DNA of 64,000 nucleotides from Bryoerythrophyllum caledonicum (GCA_963971425.1 OZ020521.1:7581519-7645518), one strand, 5' to 3'. Counted from the first letter of the stretch, positions 1-13,359 are shown. A program made the numbers and translations. Notes: a model not told the origin generated them from the letters alone.

Positions 1-499
1 TTAAAAAAAAAAAAACCAAGTTTGTACAAACATATTGTGTATAATCAAATTTGTTGATATGAGAAGCTGTGGAATTTTCAACATATTTTCAATAAATCTT
101 TGTTAATTATTGATGAATATCTATTTAACATTGTTGTGCAAAAATTCAAAGAAATATTATACGGATTGTACTCTACAAAAAAACGCAATCACCAATAATG
201 ATACAAGAAGCAACAATCGCCAAATCATAAGAGGATATTCTAAATAGTACATGATATACAAATGGAAGAAAATAAGTATACCTGCATCTATACATGGACA
301 TAGAGATGTAATTTAGCAATAGTAAAAATCTCTTTAATCCATAGGATTGCTTCACAACGTCCTATATAACCCTTACAATAAACTACCTTTGCACATACAC
401 TAAATAGCAATCACCATATACAATACACTCATAATACTTTCATTATTGACTATATAGCATTTAAGGTTGCTTGCAAGTGGTTGTCGTCGGTAGCTTCGG
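1..499. other. AT-rich non-coding stretch
   Basis: This AT-rich stretch contains only short chance reading frames. I see no recognisable coding, RNA or repeat feature before the transposon remnant that starts near 500. Confidence 0.5.
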
Positions 500-3085
500 T
501 TTGCATTGCAATATTTTCTAGTATGTGAGCCTTAGCCGATTGAAGAATGCAAAACCTGCTTTCAACCTGCATTCCACCAACAAGCCCGAGTCATGGTTCT
601 TTCCGATTCATCTACCTATGAAAAAATGCATGCCTCTTTCTCTACCCAACGATGGTTCTCACCAAATGGCTACCACAATGAATCCATGCAATATGCATAC
701 TGTTGTGCAGATAACTCCACTCCATCAACAACCCCTCCTCGGATGATGGGCCAATACCAACAAACCTTCATCTTCAATCTCCATAGGCTTTTCCGTCTTC
801 AATCACCTTTTCTACATAGAATGGTATACCACCTTCTACTTCTGCTGGATCAACACTCAAGGCTACAAATTGTCCACAACCAATATCAAATTCTGGATTG
901 AATGGTGGAAACGGGTTGTGGTTACTTTCATGCACTGCTCCTTGTTTGGCTTGCTCCTCAACATGGTTGCGTTCCATTCGTTGTGCCCTACGGACTGCTT
1001 GATTAAATGGTCTTCCTCTACAAGGATCAAAGTATCCTTGAACGTCGGCATTTGAAAGCATGGTCACTATTTGGTCCACAACAGTTATCTCGCGATTATG
1101 TTGAGTTGGACCGTCCATTACATCCAAGGCTGCACTTTTGCAGGTGCAGTGTTGGAGACCTCTGAAGGCCAAAATGCTGAAGAATAATTCTTGTTGTTGT
1201 GGTCTTTGTATGGAAATTTAGCTAGATAGAGTTTCAATCTTTCGGCCTCCTCTTTTGCATCACAATTCTTGTCCATATGTTGCAGTCTTTGAATGCACCT
1301 TTTTTTATATGCAATAAAGTCATCCAATGCCTTCGGTTCTCGCTTGTCTGCTTCAAATACTTTTGCAAAATTTGGTCGCTCATCTCTACTTGAGAACAAC
1401 CTCAAGGTCTTTGTTCCTCCCTCCGATCTCTATGGATCCTTGCAATAATGCTTTTGTTGTACTCGAGCCTCATGGATCCCCTCTCGATTCTCCATATAGA
1501 ATCGCATGTGGTGCGGATATGTTATGACAACCAATAAATCCGGACCTGTTGGTAAGTGAGGAGTTATAAACAATTTTCAATCCCACTCATTCTCTAACAG
1601 CCAGGCGCTAACAAATGCCTCCGTAGGAGATGTTCCTCTTTCTGTAAGACTAAGCATCTCCTTCAACGAATCCATGTCCGACCTCTTCAATGTACTTGAT
1701 ATACAACTAAAGCATTGATCAATATCTTCGTACGTATGACCAACTATAAGAAAAGAGAGTTCCACCTCCTTGAAGAAGCCCAATCCCACCAATGTAGTAT
1801 ATAAAGCAAACATATAAATGTTTTTATTCTCACCTGTGCAGTTTTCCGCTTGGATGCGCAATGTTGGTGGCAAAAAGCCCTTCCTCCGCAACACATCTCC
1901 TATCACGTACAACAATGTACTCACGACCTTGTTGGTATCATGTTTGTGGTGAGCTCCTAACCACACATTGCAATATAAACCAATCCCATGTACAAGGGCC
2001 CTACACAAGTGGGTCTTCACAAATCGGTGTTCAATGTTCTTCATAGTTTGACGCATCTTTGGTACCATGGTTGTGTTTTGGTCCATGCCATCCACAATGG
2101 TGCACATGTACAACTCAGATCTAATATAACACGACCTCTTAAATATCCAATAATGCCTACGTTCTTCTATTTGGTTGCATAGATGCAACATATACAACTC
2201 TTTTATCTTTATCGTTGCATTCGCATTGGTGGTTCTGTCCATGGCACATTTATACTTCCAACAATGATAACAATTTGAGAGTCTCGAGAATGGAGGTACC
2301 TAGATGTAAGAATACCTGATGCGCCACATCCTCCGGAACAAGTTGATCGAAATGGTTTCCCCAATATAAATTCTCTTCACCTCCTTGTTCACATATTTGA
2401 ATACATCAAACTTTACTATATTCATGGAAAAGAGAATAAGAGGCACCACTTTGTTGTCTTTCCCACGGACATTCTAGTGCTCTCTCTAACCGCGTCTAAA
2501 AGGGTGTTGCCGTGAATGGCCTTCACTCTTCCATATATTAAACAATCTTTCTTCAATTGCTTAAAGCGTCTTTTCAAATAGCCAACCTCAAGAGCGTAGC
2601 AAGCATTGCAAACTTGTTTGCCATCTATCTTCGTTACAAATTTATCACCACAAGTTTCTTCCGTCTGTGTAAATAGAAACGAGCATCTATCCCATTCACG
2701 TACTTCGTATAGGAAACCTGGAAGCCCATGCATTATATCGCATGTCCAATAGATACTTTGCTGGAATGTCACTCAAACAAATTATTTTGTTTTCATCCTC
2801 TTTGAGCTATTGCCCATTGCATGCTTGTAATTGGTGTAGCTTCTGTCAAGGATGCCTTTCTTGAGACTGCCATTCTCCTATTCTGCAAAGAATGTGGACG
2901 ATGCATTGGTCTAACATAAGCTAATCCATCTACACATGGGAGATCTTGGATGTTGGAGGGAGTAGATTGGAAAAATGGCGAATTCTCATCTACGGGGTTT
3001 AAAGCTTCATTAGTGCGCCGAGACTTGTTGGTGGATCCTGGTGTGTTCAACCGCTCATGGAAATCAAATTTTGGAGCCGTCATTT
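500..3085 (-). pseudogene. Decayed DDE-type transposon gene (DUF7869-like)
   Basis: Consecutive minus-strand fragments read as one decayed protein. The N-terminal piece (3083-2793) is low in information. The next piece (2772-2422) has a cysteine-bearing segment around KIDGKQVCNACY. The central piece (2242-1577) carries three acidic blocks typical of a DDE/RNase H fold: IVDGMDQN, LRIQAENCTGENKN and VGHTYEDIDQCF. The C-terminal pieces (1405-1118 and 1172-774) include FVALSVDPAEVEGGIPFYV. The central blocks resemble, from memory, the DUF7869 family of repetitive proteins in algae, early land plants and animals. Frames change between pieces and several stops intervene, so it is broken. I found no terminal repeats. 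The transposon assignment is inferred from the acidic blocks and the degraded repeat context. Confidence 0.6.
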
Positions 3086-4057
3086 GTGTAGGTGATGTTT
3101 AAGATCCATCTTCACCATGGACATTTGTAATATTAGGTTCTACCCCAAAGACACGTTGCAAAGACCGGTGCCAACAAATGATCAAGCCATTACACGTGCT
3201 AAGACGTTCTTCTACAACCTTTTCAATCCAATCCAATGCATTGTTAGCCCTAATGATATGCACCGCCACCTTGAATGGGAATAACTTTGACCCTTCAATT
3301 CCATGCCACTTTTAAATGTATGCTCAGGGTTGTCATAACAGACGAAATAGGGTCATCCGGTGGGCAAATCGGACGGACGAACTGGACCAGACGAGCAGAC
3401 AAACTGATTCAACGATTTGTCCATTGTATATATAGTTCAAGAGTGAAATAGTTGGCTACAAATGATACTTCAGTACGTGACATGTTGTTCCACAGTGGAT
3501 TGAAGTCCACCTTGGAAGCCTCCAACAAAGCACGGATGTTAGCGTTGGGGCGCAGACATCCTCGTACAGGGCAGAGACGTCATCGGACATGGTGGGGACG
3601 TGCGGCGGGGACTTTACCCGTTGAAGAGAGTCCCTTCTTCAAACTCTTGCAAACTCTCTTCCAAAAATTAGAAGAACCATTAATGGAAATTGGATATTAT
3701 TTATAAGTCCAACAAGATCTTGACATGAATCTCCATTAATGACAATAATAATGTCTTTGCCAATATGTCAAAAGGAACTCTTTATTTGAGGTTTGACTCG
3801 AGAGGTCGTACTCCCGAGTCCCTTCCTTCTATTGGATTTGATTATTTTGCTCTCTTCCACCACCACTGCCCTCTTCTCTCTACCTCCAAATCTTGATCAT
3901 ATATCACTTCCCCATTCCTTCTACCTCCATACCATGCTTAATTAAATAAATGTCTTTCATTTCCATTCCTTACACCCTCCAACTCCCACTAGAATTAAGT
4001 GAAAATCTTTCCGCCTTGGTACATTGCTGGCATGTGTAGGAACCTGTCAAGGGACAC
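3086..4057. other. Non-coding spacer between two transposon remnants
   Basis: No protein family is recognisable here. An 84-codon frame at 3452-3706 looks like chance. The stretch near 3360-3420 is locally rich in GGACGGACGA-like steps but forms no clear repeat. Confidence 0.4.
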
Positions 4058-6253
4058 TCAGACAGCTACATCACCTTTGAAAATCCCACATCCATACATA
4101 AGATAGGCACACTCTTCCAAAATCAACGTCTGGATGTAGTTCGCCTTTATTTTTTGCGTCCCATTCTCTAGCCACGCTTTCCGGACTTGCCAAAGGCAAA
4201 GAAAAACCTTAATGTTTACTTCGTCAGGCCATATCTCCCTACAAAAAAGAAAATTATATTTGGTAAGGAAGTCACACTTGTTTATACGCATCCTATCTAA
4301 AATTGTATCAATGATATGAGAAGGTTAGAGGTGATAACAGTTAACAGGGTGAAGAATAAACCTAATGGCATTAAGCTCGGCGTTGTTGTTAACTGTCATG
4401 ACAACATTAGGTTGCCAATCCGGCCGCACCGCCAGGCAACGGTCTCTCAACTTAGTCAACCATGCCGCAATGTCTTCCTGTCGTGACTTCCCTTGTATGG
4501 TGAACGTGACGGATATTCCTTGTTCCCACTTCTCAAAGACCATTACACTATAGGTGGATATAATACAACAGATAGATGAACGAACATGAGCTCTTGCCAT
4601 CAACGGTGAGTAGCAAAGAAGGGAACGACCTTTAAGTTTTACATTTGGCTCGTTTGTGCCAAACGTGGCGTCCATAGAGAAGGCACGCTGATGCCCATGT
4701 TGCACCATCATCTCTAATTGCAAATCTGTCTATATTGCCAGACAAAATAGGTTGTCATTTGGAGGCGGCTCGTTCAGTTGGATGTTCCCGTATTCATTGT
4801 AGTGATACCAAGACTCTCGAGTTTTCAAGGTCCACATTCTCACGCTAAGAGAATCCCGACGGTCTTTTTCCCACAATTCCTTTGCCAAAGACTTCCTAAT
4901 ATTTCCAACATCGTGAAGGAGTATGAATGTATCTCTGGTGGCTAGCACGTTCAGCTTTGCACATCTCATCACCTCAGACTTATGATCTGCCATGACCTGC
5001 GCATTAGACTTTCCACTCTTGAGCGCTGATTGAATCCAGCTCTTTGTGGCTTGCAAGAGTCTACCGGAGAGCTCAGCCCGCTGTCTAGCAAATTCCGTGC
5101 CGTGGCAAAGTGTCCCTTCCTTGTTAACATAGTCCATGCAATAGAAATGTATGGTGCAAAGTTCTTAATCTACCAACAATTGCTTAGCAACAAAAGAACA
5201 TTGGCAGCCATGTTTGATCGACATACCAGAAACTATTTTTCTCACTCGTGTCTTTTGCATAGTTGTCTTGTGTGCATCAATGGTCTTCTCGGCTTGAAAA
5301 AGCCTGTGTTGCGCTTCTTAAACAAGGGCTTGCTCCTCAAGATCTTCCTCCACAGGCTCTGCAGTTGGATTGCAGTCAATCCCACTTGCCGCGACAAGTT
5401 CGGTCCGGGCCTTCTTGGAAGCCCTAGCTGCCGCGGCAGCAACAACTCTCTCAGCTTGGAGGACGGTCATTTTGGCTCATTAAAGAGCCTTCTTCTTCTT
5501 TGTAGATCCTATACGGTCCGTCAAAATGTGTGCAAAAACCTCCCGAATCTCTGCCTTGCACTGCTTGTTGTAGTCCTCCGAACCGTATTGGCAGGAATAC
5601 TTGAACGTGATAGGATTTTGAACGTTAATTGGAGAGCTTCAACTTGTAAATATGTAAATTGAAGTGTAGCGCAATAGTGGAACTTACTTGATCACTTGGA
5701 TTGCAAATTCTGCTCGAGCTTGTGTGTGGTCTTCCTTCCCTCGAAATGGAAGCCAACTTTCTTCAACAAATGTGCATGGATATTGCCGAGTCGGCACCTC
5801 TTCGTCTGGGAAGTTGTCAAGCCTTGACCATAGTAAGGTGGCCTTTTTCACGATTTTCCTTTTCCCTCCTCCCTAATTAACCTTATCGTCTCATTTGAGG
5901 TCACTGCGGTCAAATGGTCCAGGTAGGGGCATTTGGAGAGCTTCATAAAGTCTTTTAGCTACTTGCCTCAATGATTCCTTCTTCAACGTCTCAGCAAGGG
6001 TTGCGCTTCCATAGTGGCCTAGTAGGGCCATTTTTCCAGGAGAACTGGCAATATCATTTGAGGGGCGGCTCGCAAAAGCGTCTCCAAATATCCCAACAAT
6101 AGCATTGGCGGGGGATGATATGAAGTTAACTTCATAGTCGCACATAAGGACCTCGCTACTTTTTTCCATGGTGCCTTCGTCATATGTCCAAGGGTGCACG
6201 TCATCATCAGCGCCAAAATCTACGGTTCTATCTATACTATCTATGATACCCAT
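4058..6253 (-). pseudogene. Degenerate MULE-type transposase gene
   Basis: Minus-strand fragments follow the order of a Mutator-like transposase. The start is an acidic N-terminal piece from 6253. Near 5200 comes a zinc-finger-like stretch (KHGCQCSFVAKQL, then YVNKEGTLCHG) as in the FAR1/MULE N-terminal region. The 5137-4730 piece has LSVRMWTLKTRESWYHYNE. At 4723-4325 is the catalytic start FSMDATFGTN, followed by MVFEKWEQGISVTF and AELNAIR. At 4291-4058 is VFLCLWQVRKAWLEN, the usual block after the second acidic residue. The second catalytic aspartate, expected just before AELNAIR, is replaced by asparagines (TVNNNAEL). Frame changes and stops also break the gene, so it cannot encode a functional transposase. 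No TIRs or target duplication were found. Confidence 0.75.
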
Positions 6254-7128
6254 CCTCCGCTAAGTATGTGAATCTTGGCGTAAACCAAGTGGACCCTAAA
6301 GCTAGGCCTTGGCGTGACAGCTAAAATGATTGTGAATCCTGGCACTAATCTATGCAACACCCTGCACACCTAGTTCCCACATGGCAAATTAAAACCTTAA
6401 ATCATGTCCACTTCACATTACTTTATAAGCTTGTCTATTTCAATTCCCTTTAATCTTGTCCAGAAAGCATGAGAAAACAAAGAGCCTTGAACACCTAGCA
6501 CACCTAAACCATGATAATATCAACCATAAACCGCATTTAGACATTCAATTGAAACTTGAAATGCATAGGACATCATGCCCATATAAAGAAAGTCCCTAGT
6601 AATTACATACCAAAAAATTGAAGCAAGGCCACATGTGTCCGGCCACGCTCACAAAACATACCAAGAATGTGGAGGAACACATGGAGAAATCGTAAACCCC
6701 AATCACCCCAAATCCTACTACTAGCCGACAAATTAGAGGCGCCCAATTTTGAATCCAAATTAGTTTATTGAGGAAAGAGGTAGTTGAACGATCTCCTGTC
6801 AGGGACATTGAAGTGGGATTGTTGAGAGAGACGGTTAGTCTAGCGGATGTGAATGGAGGTTGGATGCGGGCAGACAAACAGGCGGAGGACCCATGTGGGT
6901 GGGCGGATGCCAGCCTCGTGGGGCAACGATGTGGCGGGGCGCCACCGTGGTGCGATGGGCACGGATTCCGGGCAAGAGCGCCAGGTTCGGGGGCCAAAGC
7001 ATCCACTCCACCACACCTCACACCTGACCCATGCCCGACCGGGGTGGATTGGGCAATCCGTCTTGTGAGGAGGCAGTGGAGTAGGTCCTCAATTTTCTCC
7101 AATGCTCCTTATTTGGGTTGGGTAGAGT
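6254..7128. other. Spacer with a GC-rich island
   Basis: 6254-6800 is AT-rich and non-coding. About 6830-7080 is unusually GC-rich, and open frames of 123 codons (plus) and 168 codons (minus) run through it. These overlapping frames have low-complexity composition (GAPPW, ARAPGSGAKAS) and no family match, so they probably reflect GC content rather than a gene. It could be a gene or transposon fragment. Confidence 0.35.
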
Positions 7129-8081
7129 TTAACCCCTAAGGTACCAAGACAGTCTTACACCAAAAACACTTCAATATTAATGGATTCTAGTGCAATGAAT
7201 AAAGAAGGCAACAAAAAAAATTATTTTTAGTTCTAACCGTAGGATCTCAATAAAGGCTTATTAAGTAATACATGTACAAAATTTCATAAACTTTGACCGC
7301 ACGGATTGAAAGATTATAGTGTTTGAAGTCAAGCAAATGGTTCATTTTCTTCCCTGCGTTTAGTGGATCAGCAGCCTTTGACTTCACTGGGTGTCAAACA
7401 TTTTCACTACACAAGGTCTAAGTCTATTACCATCTTGTTAAGCATGACGTTAGCTCCTTACACACCAATTTTTAGAGGTAGAGACGGGGTGTAGCATATT
7501 CAAAACAAGTGTGCAAGGAGTGGAGGCTCGAAATTTGTTAATTCACACTTTAATTTTTTTTGAACTTAATATGTTTTCGATTGATAATCCGAATGGTCGA
7601 TAAGAAGGTTTACATTACATATTGTTGTGGAAAAAATAAAAAGTGAAAAATATGAAGATCTCTAGGTTTTATGTGGAAAAGAAGAAGCTTTTTTGGTACC
7701 TTGCCCAACAATGAGTGACAATGTGTGAAAATGTTTGACTTGGGTTGGTATGCTATTTTTCACTAAAGACAAGAACTTTTTTTTGACAACATGAAGGGAA
7801 ATAATATTACTTGCGAGTACTCAAAATCTCACTTTCAATAGAGTGTCCTATCAAAAGTTTTTGGAGGTGCCCGAGGTGCCCGCCTTCCCCATTTAAAATT
7901 CAAAACCCTATAACTTTTTCATCAAATGTCCAATTTAGGAAAAAATTGTTTTCTCACTGAGCTCTTGGTAATGTCTTTCTATAGTAAAAATTTCAAAGTG
8001 GAATGTTGGAAATTGACAGCATAGGAACCTGACCGATTTTTCAAAAAGCCAAATTTGGACACTTGGTCCTTTAGGGGTTAA
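7129..8081. mobile_element. TTAA-flanked non-autonomous TIR element A
   Basis: The element is bounded by TTAA at 7129-7132 and 8078-8081. The left end reads CCCCTAAGGTACCAAGAC. The right end, in reverse complement, reads CCCCTAAAGGACCAAGTGTC, so the ends form an imperfect inverted repeat of about 20 bp. The interior (945 bp) has no coding frame. It shares long similarity with the elements at 8296, 21472 and 15124 (inverted), for example around GACCGCACGGATTGAAAGAT. A TTAA target is known for piggyBac and Sola3 superfamilies; which applies here is not established. Confidence 0.72.
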
Positions 8082-8295
8082 AGGGCAACATTCGAATTTG
8101 GTGGAATCTGATCACCTTGGCAGAGCAAGTCGCTATATGTACACAATTTTGCCAAAAGGAGTCCTTTCCATAACCTGGAGGGACATTATCTACCACCTGC
8201 ATGTCAACTTGTGCACGCTGCTATGGTTTCAGAGACTCGAGCAATTATGATTCTTCTGTCAAAGATATAGGTAAGTTTGACCTCTTTTCCTCATT

Positions 8296-9496
8296 TTAAC
8301 CCTCTAACCCCAAAAGGACCGTGACAATTTCACACCAAAAACAATTGAAAACCCTTGATTCTATACAATGAGTAAGGAAGGAAACGTAACCTTAAATTTA
8401 TAGTTTTGACCGTAGGATCTCAACTAAGACTTAGTAAATAACATACTCACAAAATTTCATGCACTTTGACCGCACGGATTGAAAGATTATAGTCTTTGAA
8501 GTCTAGAAAATGGTTCATTTTCTTCCCTGTGTTGAGTGGATCAGCAAACTTTGACTTCAGTTGGTATCAAACTTCTGCACTATACAAGGTTCAAATCTTT
8601 CACCACATTGTTAACCCTTTAGCGCCCAGGAAGCTCAAAATGGGACTCCGGAGGTGCTAAAACTCAGTTTGTATAAAATCCATGAGGAATTAGGCTTCGA
8701 GATACGATTGCACACACATTTCATGAACATTGTCCAACAATGAGATCATGATTAGGATTTATAGAACTCTTAGAAAAGAAAGGAATACAACACAAAATAC
8801 ATCAAATACACTAAAATACAGTAAATACAGAGAATACCATGCCACATACTATGTTGTATTTCACACACATGCACATTGATTTTGATCTATAATTTTGATT
8901 GAACTTCATCTTTAAGACATTCTTCATTGATTTGTGATTGTTGATCTCTCTCTCCACATACAAAACTTCCATTTTGATTTGTATACGGTTGGAACAATTT
9001 TGTATACAATCAAGTAGGAAAAAGCAAAAAAATCACCAAAAATTGTGTATAAATATTTTCTTCACATATGATATGTCAATGCAAAGCTATCAACCTAGTG
9101 CACATGTGAATTGCTCTAATTCAAAGTAATAATATTCTTGCAAGAATCTATTGATGGTTAAAATAGTACACCCTCCAAATTCCAAAGTTTTCACTACCAA
9201 TACACAGTAACTTTAAACACTATAATTTATTCCATCAACCATTGGATGTTGTCCAAAATTTCCCCAAAGTTCTCGTCATGGGTTAAGTTCAAATTTGTAA
9301 GGTTAGATATTAATATTAGGCATTGTATGGGTACTAACTTTCAAACCATGAATCCAAACGTAATAATAATAGTACCTCCACAAAGCTCTTATCTAGTATA
9401 AAATTTTCAAAAAATAAAGATTTTTTTTCAAATTTTAGGAATCCGCCCAAAATCAAAATCATCCCCCTGAGGGACACTTGGTCCTTTAGGAATTAA
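8296..9496. mobile_element. TTAA-flanked element C, probably composite
   Basis: The left end is TTAA (8296-8299) followed by CCCTCTAACCCCAAAAGGACC. The first 300 bp match element A closely. At 8611 a new TTAA plus CCCTTTAGCGCCCAGG interrupts the match, suggesting a nested insertion. The right end is ACTTGGTCCTTTAGGAA followed by TTAA (9493-9496). The 200 bp before it match, in reverse complement, the left end of element E at 15128. So C and E probably share both ends, with C carrying an insert of undetermined right border. No coding capacity. Confidence 0.6.
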
Positions 9497-10073
9497 GGCC
9501 TAACGGTTGTTTATGGGTCGTTTTGGCACAAGAACCTTTGTAGCAAGCACTACACGCCACCTCAAAGGAAAAAATGTACCATGACATAGACTCGGTGGAG
9601 GAATATGGGCATTAACTAAAACCATTGCCACGACAATCGGTGCAAAGATCTGCAAGTTACAGTGATTTTTGTGAAGTGGAATTGTAGATTTTGTGCTTAA
9701 ATGTATCTAGGGCGTAGATGCTATTTTGTGATTTAGAACAGTTGTAGATTTTCTTTGGCAAGAATACCTCATCCGCCATAAAGGATTAAGGCTGATGAGC
9801 TCTTTTAGCCTACGAGAATCTACATGTTTTCTAGATCATATAGAACAACATCTATATACAAGGTACATTATATCACAATCCCACTTGACGGAAATCATTG
9901 TAGTTCACCGATGCTTGCATCTATTTTCATTGCGCCAGTCTCAATAGATGCCTAAGGCTTCCTCCACCCCTATATCATAGTTATAGTCTTTCATGGAGGG
10001 AACGTGTAGCATTGCTAATGAGATTATTGTGCTGCCACGACCCAAAAATGGTCGTTTGTCCTTAAAGGGTTAA
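9493..10073. mobile_element. TTAA-flanked element L
   Basis: It starts at the TTAA that closes element C (9493-9496) and ends at TTAA 10070-10073. The left end GGCCTAACGGTTGTTTATGG and the right end (reverse complement CCCTTTAAGGACAAACGACC) are imperfect inverted repeats, both followed inward by GGGTCGT. The interior is about 573 bp and non-coding. The two neighbouring elements share one TTAA. Confidence 0.5.
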
Positions 10074-10244
10074 TCATCAACTCTAAATTGCTTTACAAAT
10101 TTACAAGTTGCTCTAAGAGATAGAAAAAAATTCTTCATACAAAATGGTCTTTTTTTTATCTTCCCTCTCAAAGGCGGCTAAACCCAAGTTGAAGCCCCCA
10201 TGACCAACAAGTTAAGCAATTCGCATACATGGAGAGAACAAATA

Positions 10245-12080
10245 ACCATACATTTACTTTTCAGTAATAGCCAATAGAATTACAATTTTAATTCAAGAGC
10301 TTTCCAATAAGTTACCTCCACAAGCGCTAACCAGAAGTAAGGGGTCTTCACTAATATTAAACCTCCATTTGGAGTTCAATGGATAGTAATGGAATGGAAG
10401 TGGGTTGGATATATTCTATAGTATAGAAATCTCTATTGGGTATTAAATCAATCAAACATCCTTCGTTATTCAACTCTACACTGTTAACCGGAAATAGATC
10501 TTTTTGTTTTGTGTATAAGTAGCTTAAGGTCGTAACATGTAGGTAGTAATTATATTTATTATTGAATTAATCCAACGTATGTTCTTTAAGGAATTAATTA
10601 TCACTGAGGAGACACTCTTAGTCCAATCAAATTGATAGTATCTTTAGTATCCAATTGATGTATCCATGATCAAATTGATAGTCACAACATTTGCAAGTTC
10701 ATTCACCTTAATCTATATTACGAGTTGTATTATGCCATGTTGCATAATTGAAATTAGGGTTTCAATACTTAGCTCATGCAATTCTCTCGCTTATCTTTAC
10801 TCCTTTCTTACTCCTTGTCATCCGGTCTCAATATCCAATTGAGAATACTTTGCGTATGTAAAATGCATTGGTTGCAATTCTTAGACTTCCACGAGTCATT
10901 TACAATTCTGATCTCCCTGAGTACATTTACTTGATGAATTCCATTTAAAGATTATAGTATTCTATTTGATAAAGGTTGCACATACCTCATAGCAAATAGT
11001 ATACCTTTCATAAAAGTCAAGAAAATCCTTAAAGGAAATTTTTTTAAATGAAATTGGATTGGGCCCACTAGCTGTCCGCAGGACCCGCGGATCAACTAGC
11101 ATCGGCCCACCACATTGGTTTTTTTTTTTTGTCTTCCCTTGTGTGAACAAAAGTTTAATGACCTTGACTTTTAGGGGAAGTGGATGAGATGACGTGGTCC
11201 AACATTTGATGAACAAGACCCATTTTCAAAGATTGCCCTACCAAAGATTGCTTGGATAATTCAATAAATTGTTTAATTTTAGATATTTATACTATTATTC
11301 TCCAATTCTTTTTCCTAAATTAGTGAGAACGGAATGACAAGTTTGAACCGTTGGGATTCTCAAATATGTAAAGTTGTATGCAACAAACATTTCCACTCCA
11401 TTTTTGAAGTCAATGTCACATTCTTTTACCCCCATGCACCAAACTATATATTTCAACATGCTTCACTCCTCCATTTGACCTAAAATTTTGCACATAATTA
11501 GCTAACATCACATGAGTCATATTGGTAATGATTCCAATTACACTTTAGTGTAAAAGTTACAAGATATGCAAAGTCTAAGTGGGCTGACCTTGCCGGGCAA
11601 GGGGCAAAAAAAACTATTTCTTGCACTTCAAACGCCATAATCTTCATATTCGTGCAGCGGTTTGCAACCAAGAAAATGTGGCACATTTAGATAGGAGTCT
11701 ATTTTAAGATCTTATGGTTAAAAGTCCAAAGTCTTACTCAAAAATATGATTTTTGTGCCTCTTTTTGATAGTGGCAGTTTTGGACTAAGGTAAGCCTCCC
11801 CATAACCAACAAAAACCCATAGCCAACGCCTATAACATTGGGGTATATCCGACCCTCTTCCATCCCATTACCACCAACTAGCTCCAAATGGAGGTTTGCT
11901 ATTAGTCAAGACCCTTACTTTTGGTCGTTGGTTATGGGGGTACCTACCGCTGGCCACCCACTAAACATGGCTGCAGAGTTTGAAAATTCATAACTAATTT
12001 AGTTTTCATCAAAAAAATATGAAATCACATGGGTTGGAATTGCAATTCTATTGGCTATCACTGAAAAATAATAGTGTAAT
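10245..12080. repeat. Inverted repeat pair with about 1.3 kb between arms
   Basis: The arm at about 10245-10460 matches the reverse complement of about 11785-12075. Shared anchors are CAGTAATAGCCAATAGAATT and AAACCTCCATTTGGAG. The right arm has extra sequence between these anchors. The intervening DNA (10460-11785) is AT-rich with no recognised protein. This may be the two ends of one decayed TIR transposon, or two separate copies of a repeat in opposite orientation. Confidence 0.55.
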
Positions 12081-12175
12081 AATCTCCTCTCTCCTAATAT
12101 GCACATTCCTTAACTTGTTGATTTTACGGGGGCTTACCTTAGTATTTGAGCGAAATCGCCAAGGAACTTTAGAAG

Positions 12176-13024
12176 TTAACCCCTAAAGTCGAAAGCCCTC
12201 AAAACTGCCAAAAACCCTCAAAACTGCCCTCTTTCAATGCAAGGTGAAATTTGTTAACTTTTGACAAATTTTCGAGTATGTAACCGTAAGATCTAGTACC
12301 TAACTTGTACATGTACATGCATACCGAATCTTAGATTCAAATTCCTCTCCATTTGTGAGATCGTAATGTTCAAAGTTGAAAAAAAAGATTTTTTCCTTGT
12401 TGTAGAATGGAAAACTAATGTTTTGGGGGCCAAAAAAACCAATTTTGAAAGGAAATTTGACATGAGGCTCTTCAAATTCTTGTTCCTATGTGAGTAAGGA
12501 ATATGTCCATATAATTTTTACCCTCATAGGACCTATAAAACCTAAAGAAATGCTTAATTTTTCACACGGAGGTATGCTGAAATACAAATACAAATGCCCA
12601 TTTTCAACAATTAAAAAGGCATGTAAAAAATTATCCGATTGAAAATCCAAACGGTGAGATCATGATTTACTACCTCTTTTACATGTACGAAAAACAAAAT
12701 TCGAAAAAAAATAAAATCTCAATTTTTGGTGAATTTTTGAAGTTACTGCGATCTAATTGATTTTGGGCAGATTTTGAGAATAATTGAGCATATACCGCAG
12801 TTCTGGGCAGATTTCAGCATGCCCTAACAGTGTTTTCAAACTTTGACCGTGAATATCTCCTAAAGTATGAGGAATTTTGAAGCATGAATGGTGTCATTTT
12901 AAAGGTATGGGAAAACTCTACAATCTTCCATGAAAGTAACTTCATACGATCTAAATTTAGTAACTGAGAGCCTGACCAGAGTCAGATCGACCACATTCTG
13001 GTCGATTTCGACTTTAGGGGTTAA
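12176..13024. mobile_element. TTAA-flanked TIR element G
   Basis: TTAA at 12176-12179 and 13021-13024 bound an 841-bp element. The terminal 15 bp CCCCTAAAGTCGAAA are identical at both ends in inverted orientation. The interior is non-coding and AT-rich. This is the cleanest example of the TTAA-bounded group in the window: perfect short TIR plus perfect four-base flank. Confidence 0.8.
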
Positions 13025-13359
13025 GTGAAGGCCAAAGTTCTTCTTCTTTCTGCACCATGTACAGGTGCTGCTAGTTAATGCCATGGCATACTTCCAGAAG
13101 CTAGTGAAGACTATTTTGCGCGATTCCCAAGACGACCAGGAGCTGAGTTGTAGCGGCCTCAGTAAAGAAGTAGACCAGGAATAAAAGGTATATACACACC
13201 AAGGAGAGATCAGCCACGATCGTATTCCGAATGCCACTGTCCCACATGCCGCAATTTGTATCAATGCTCTAGCTCTCCACCAACTTGAAGCCTTCAAGGA
13301 GCTACTACTGTACTGCTTAGATCCCCCCCCACAATCCACCTTTAAGACTTTCCACAGAT

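Noticed and set aside
6596-7139. Two overlapping frames of 168 and 123 codons
   Set aside because: GC-driven, opposite strands over the same bases, low-complexity residues, and no start or splice context.
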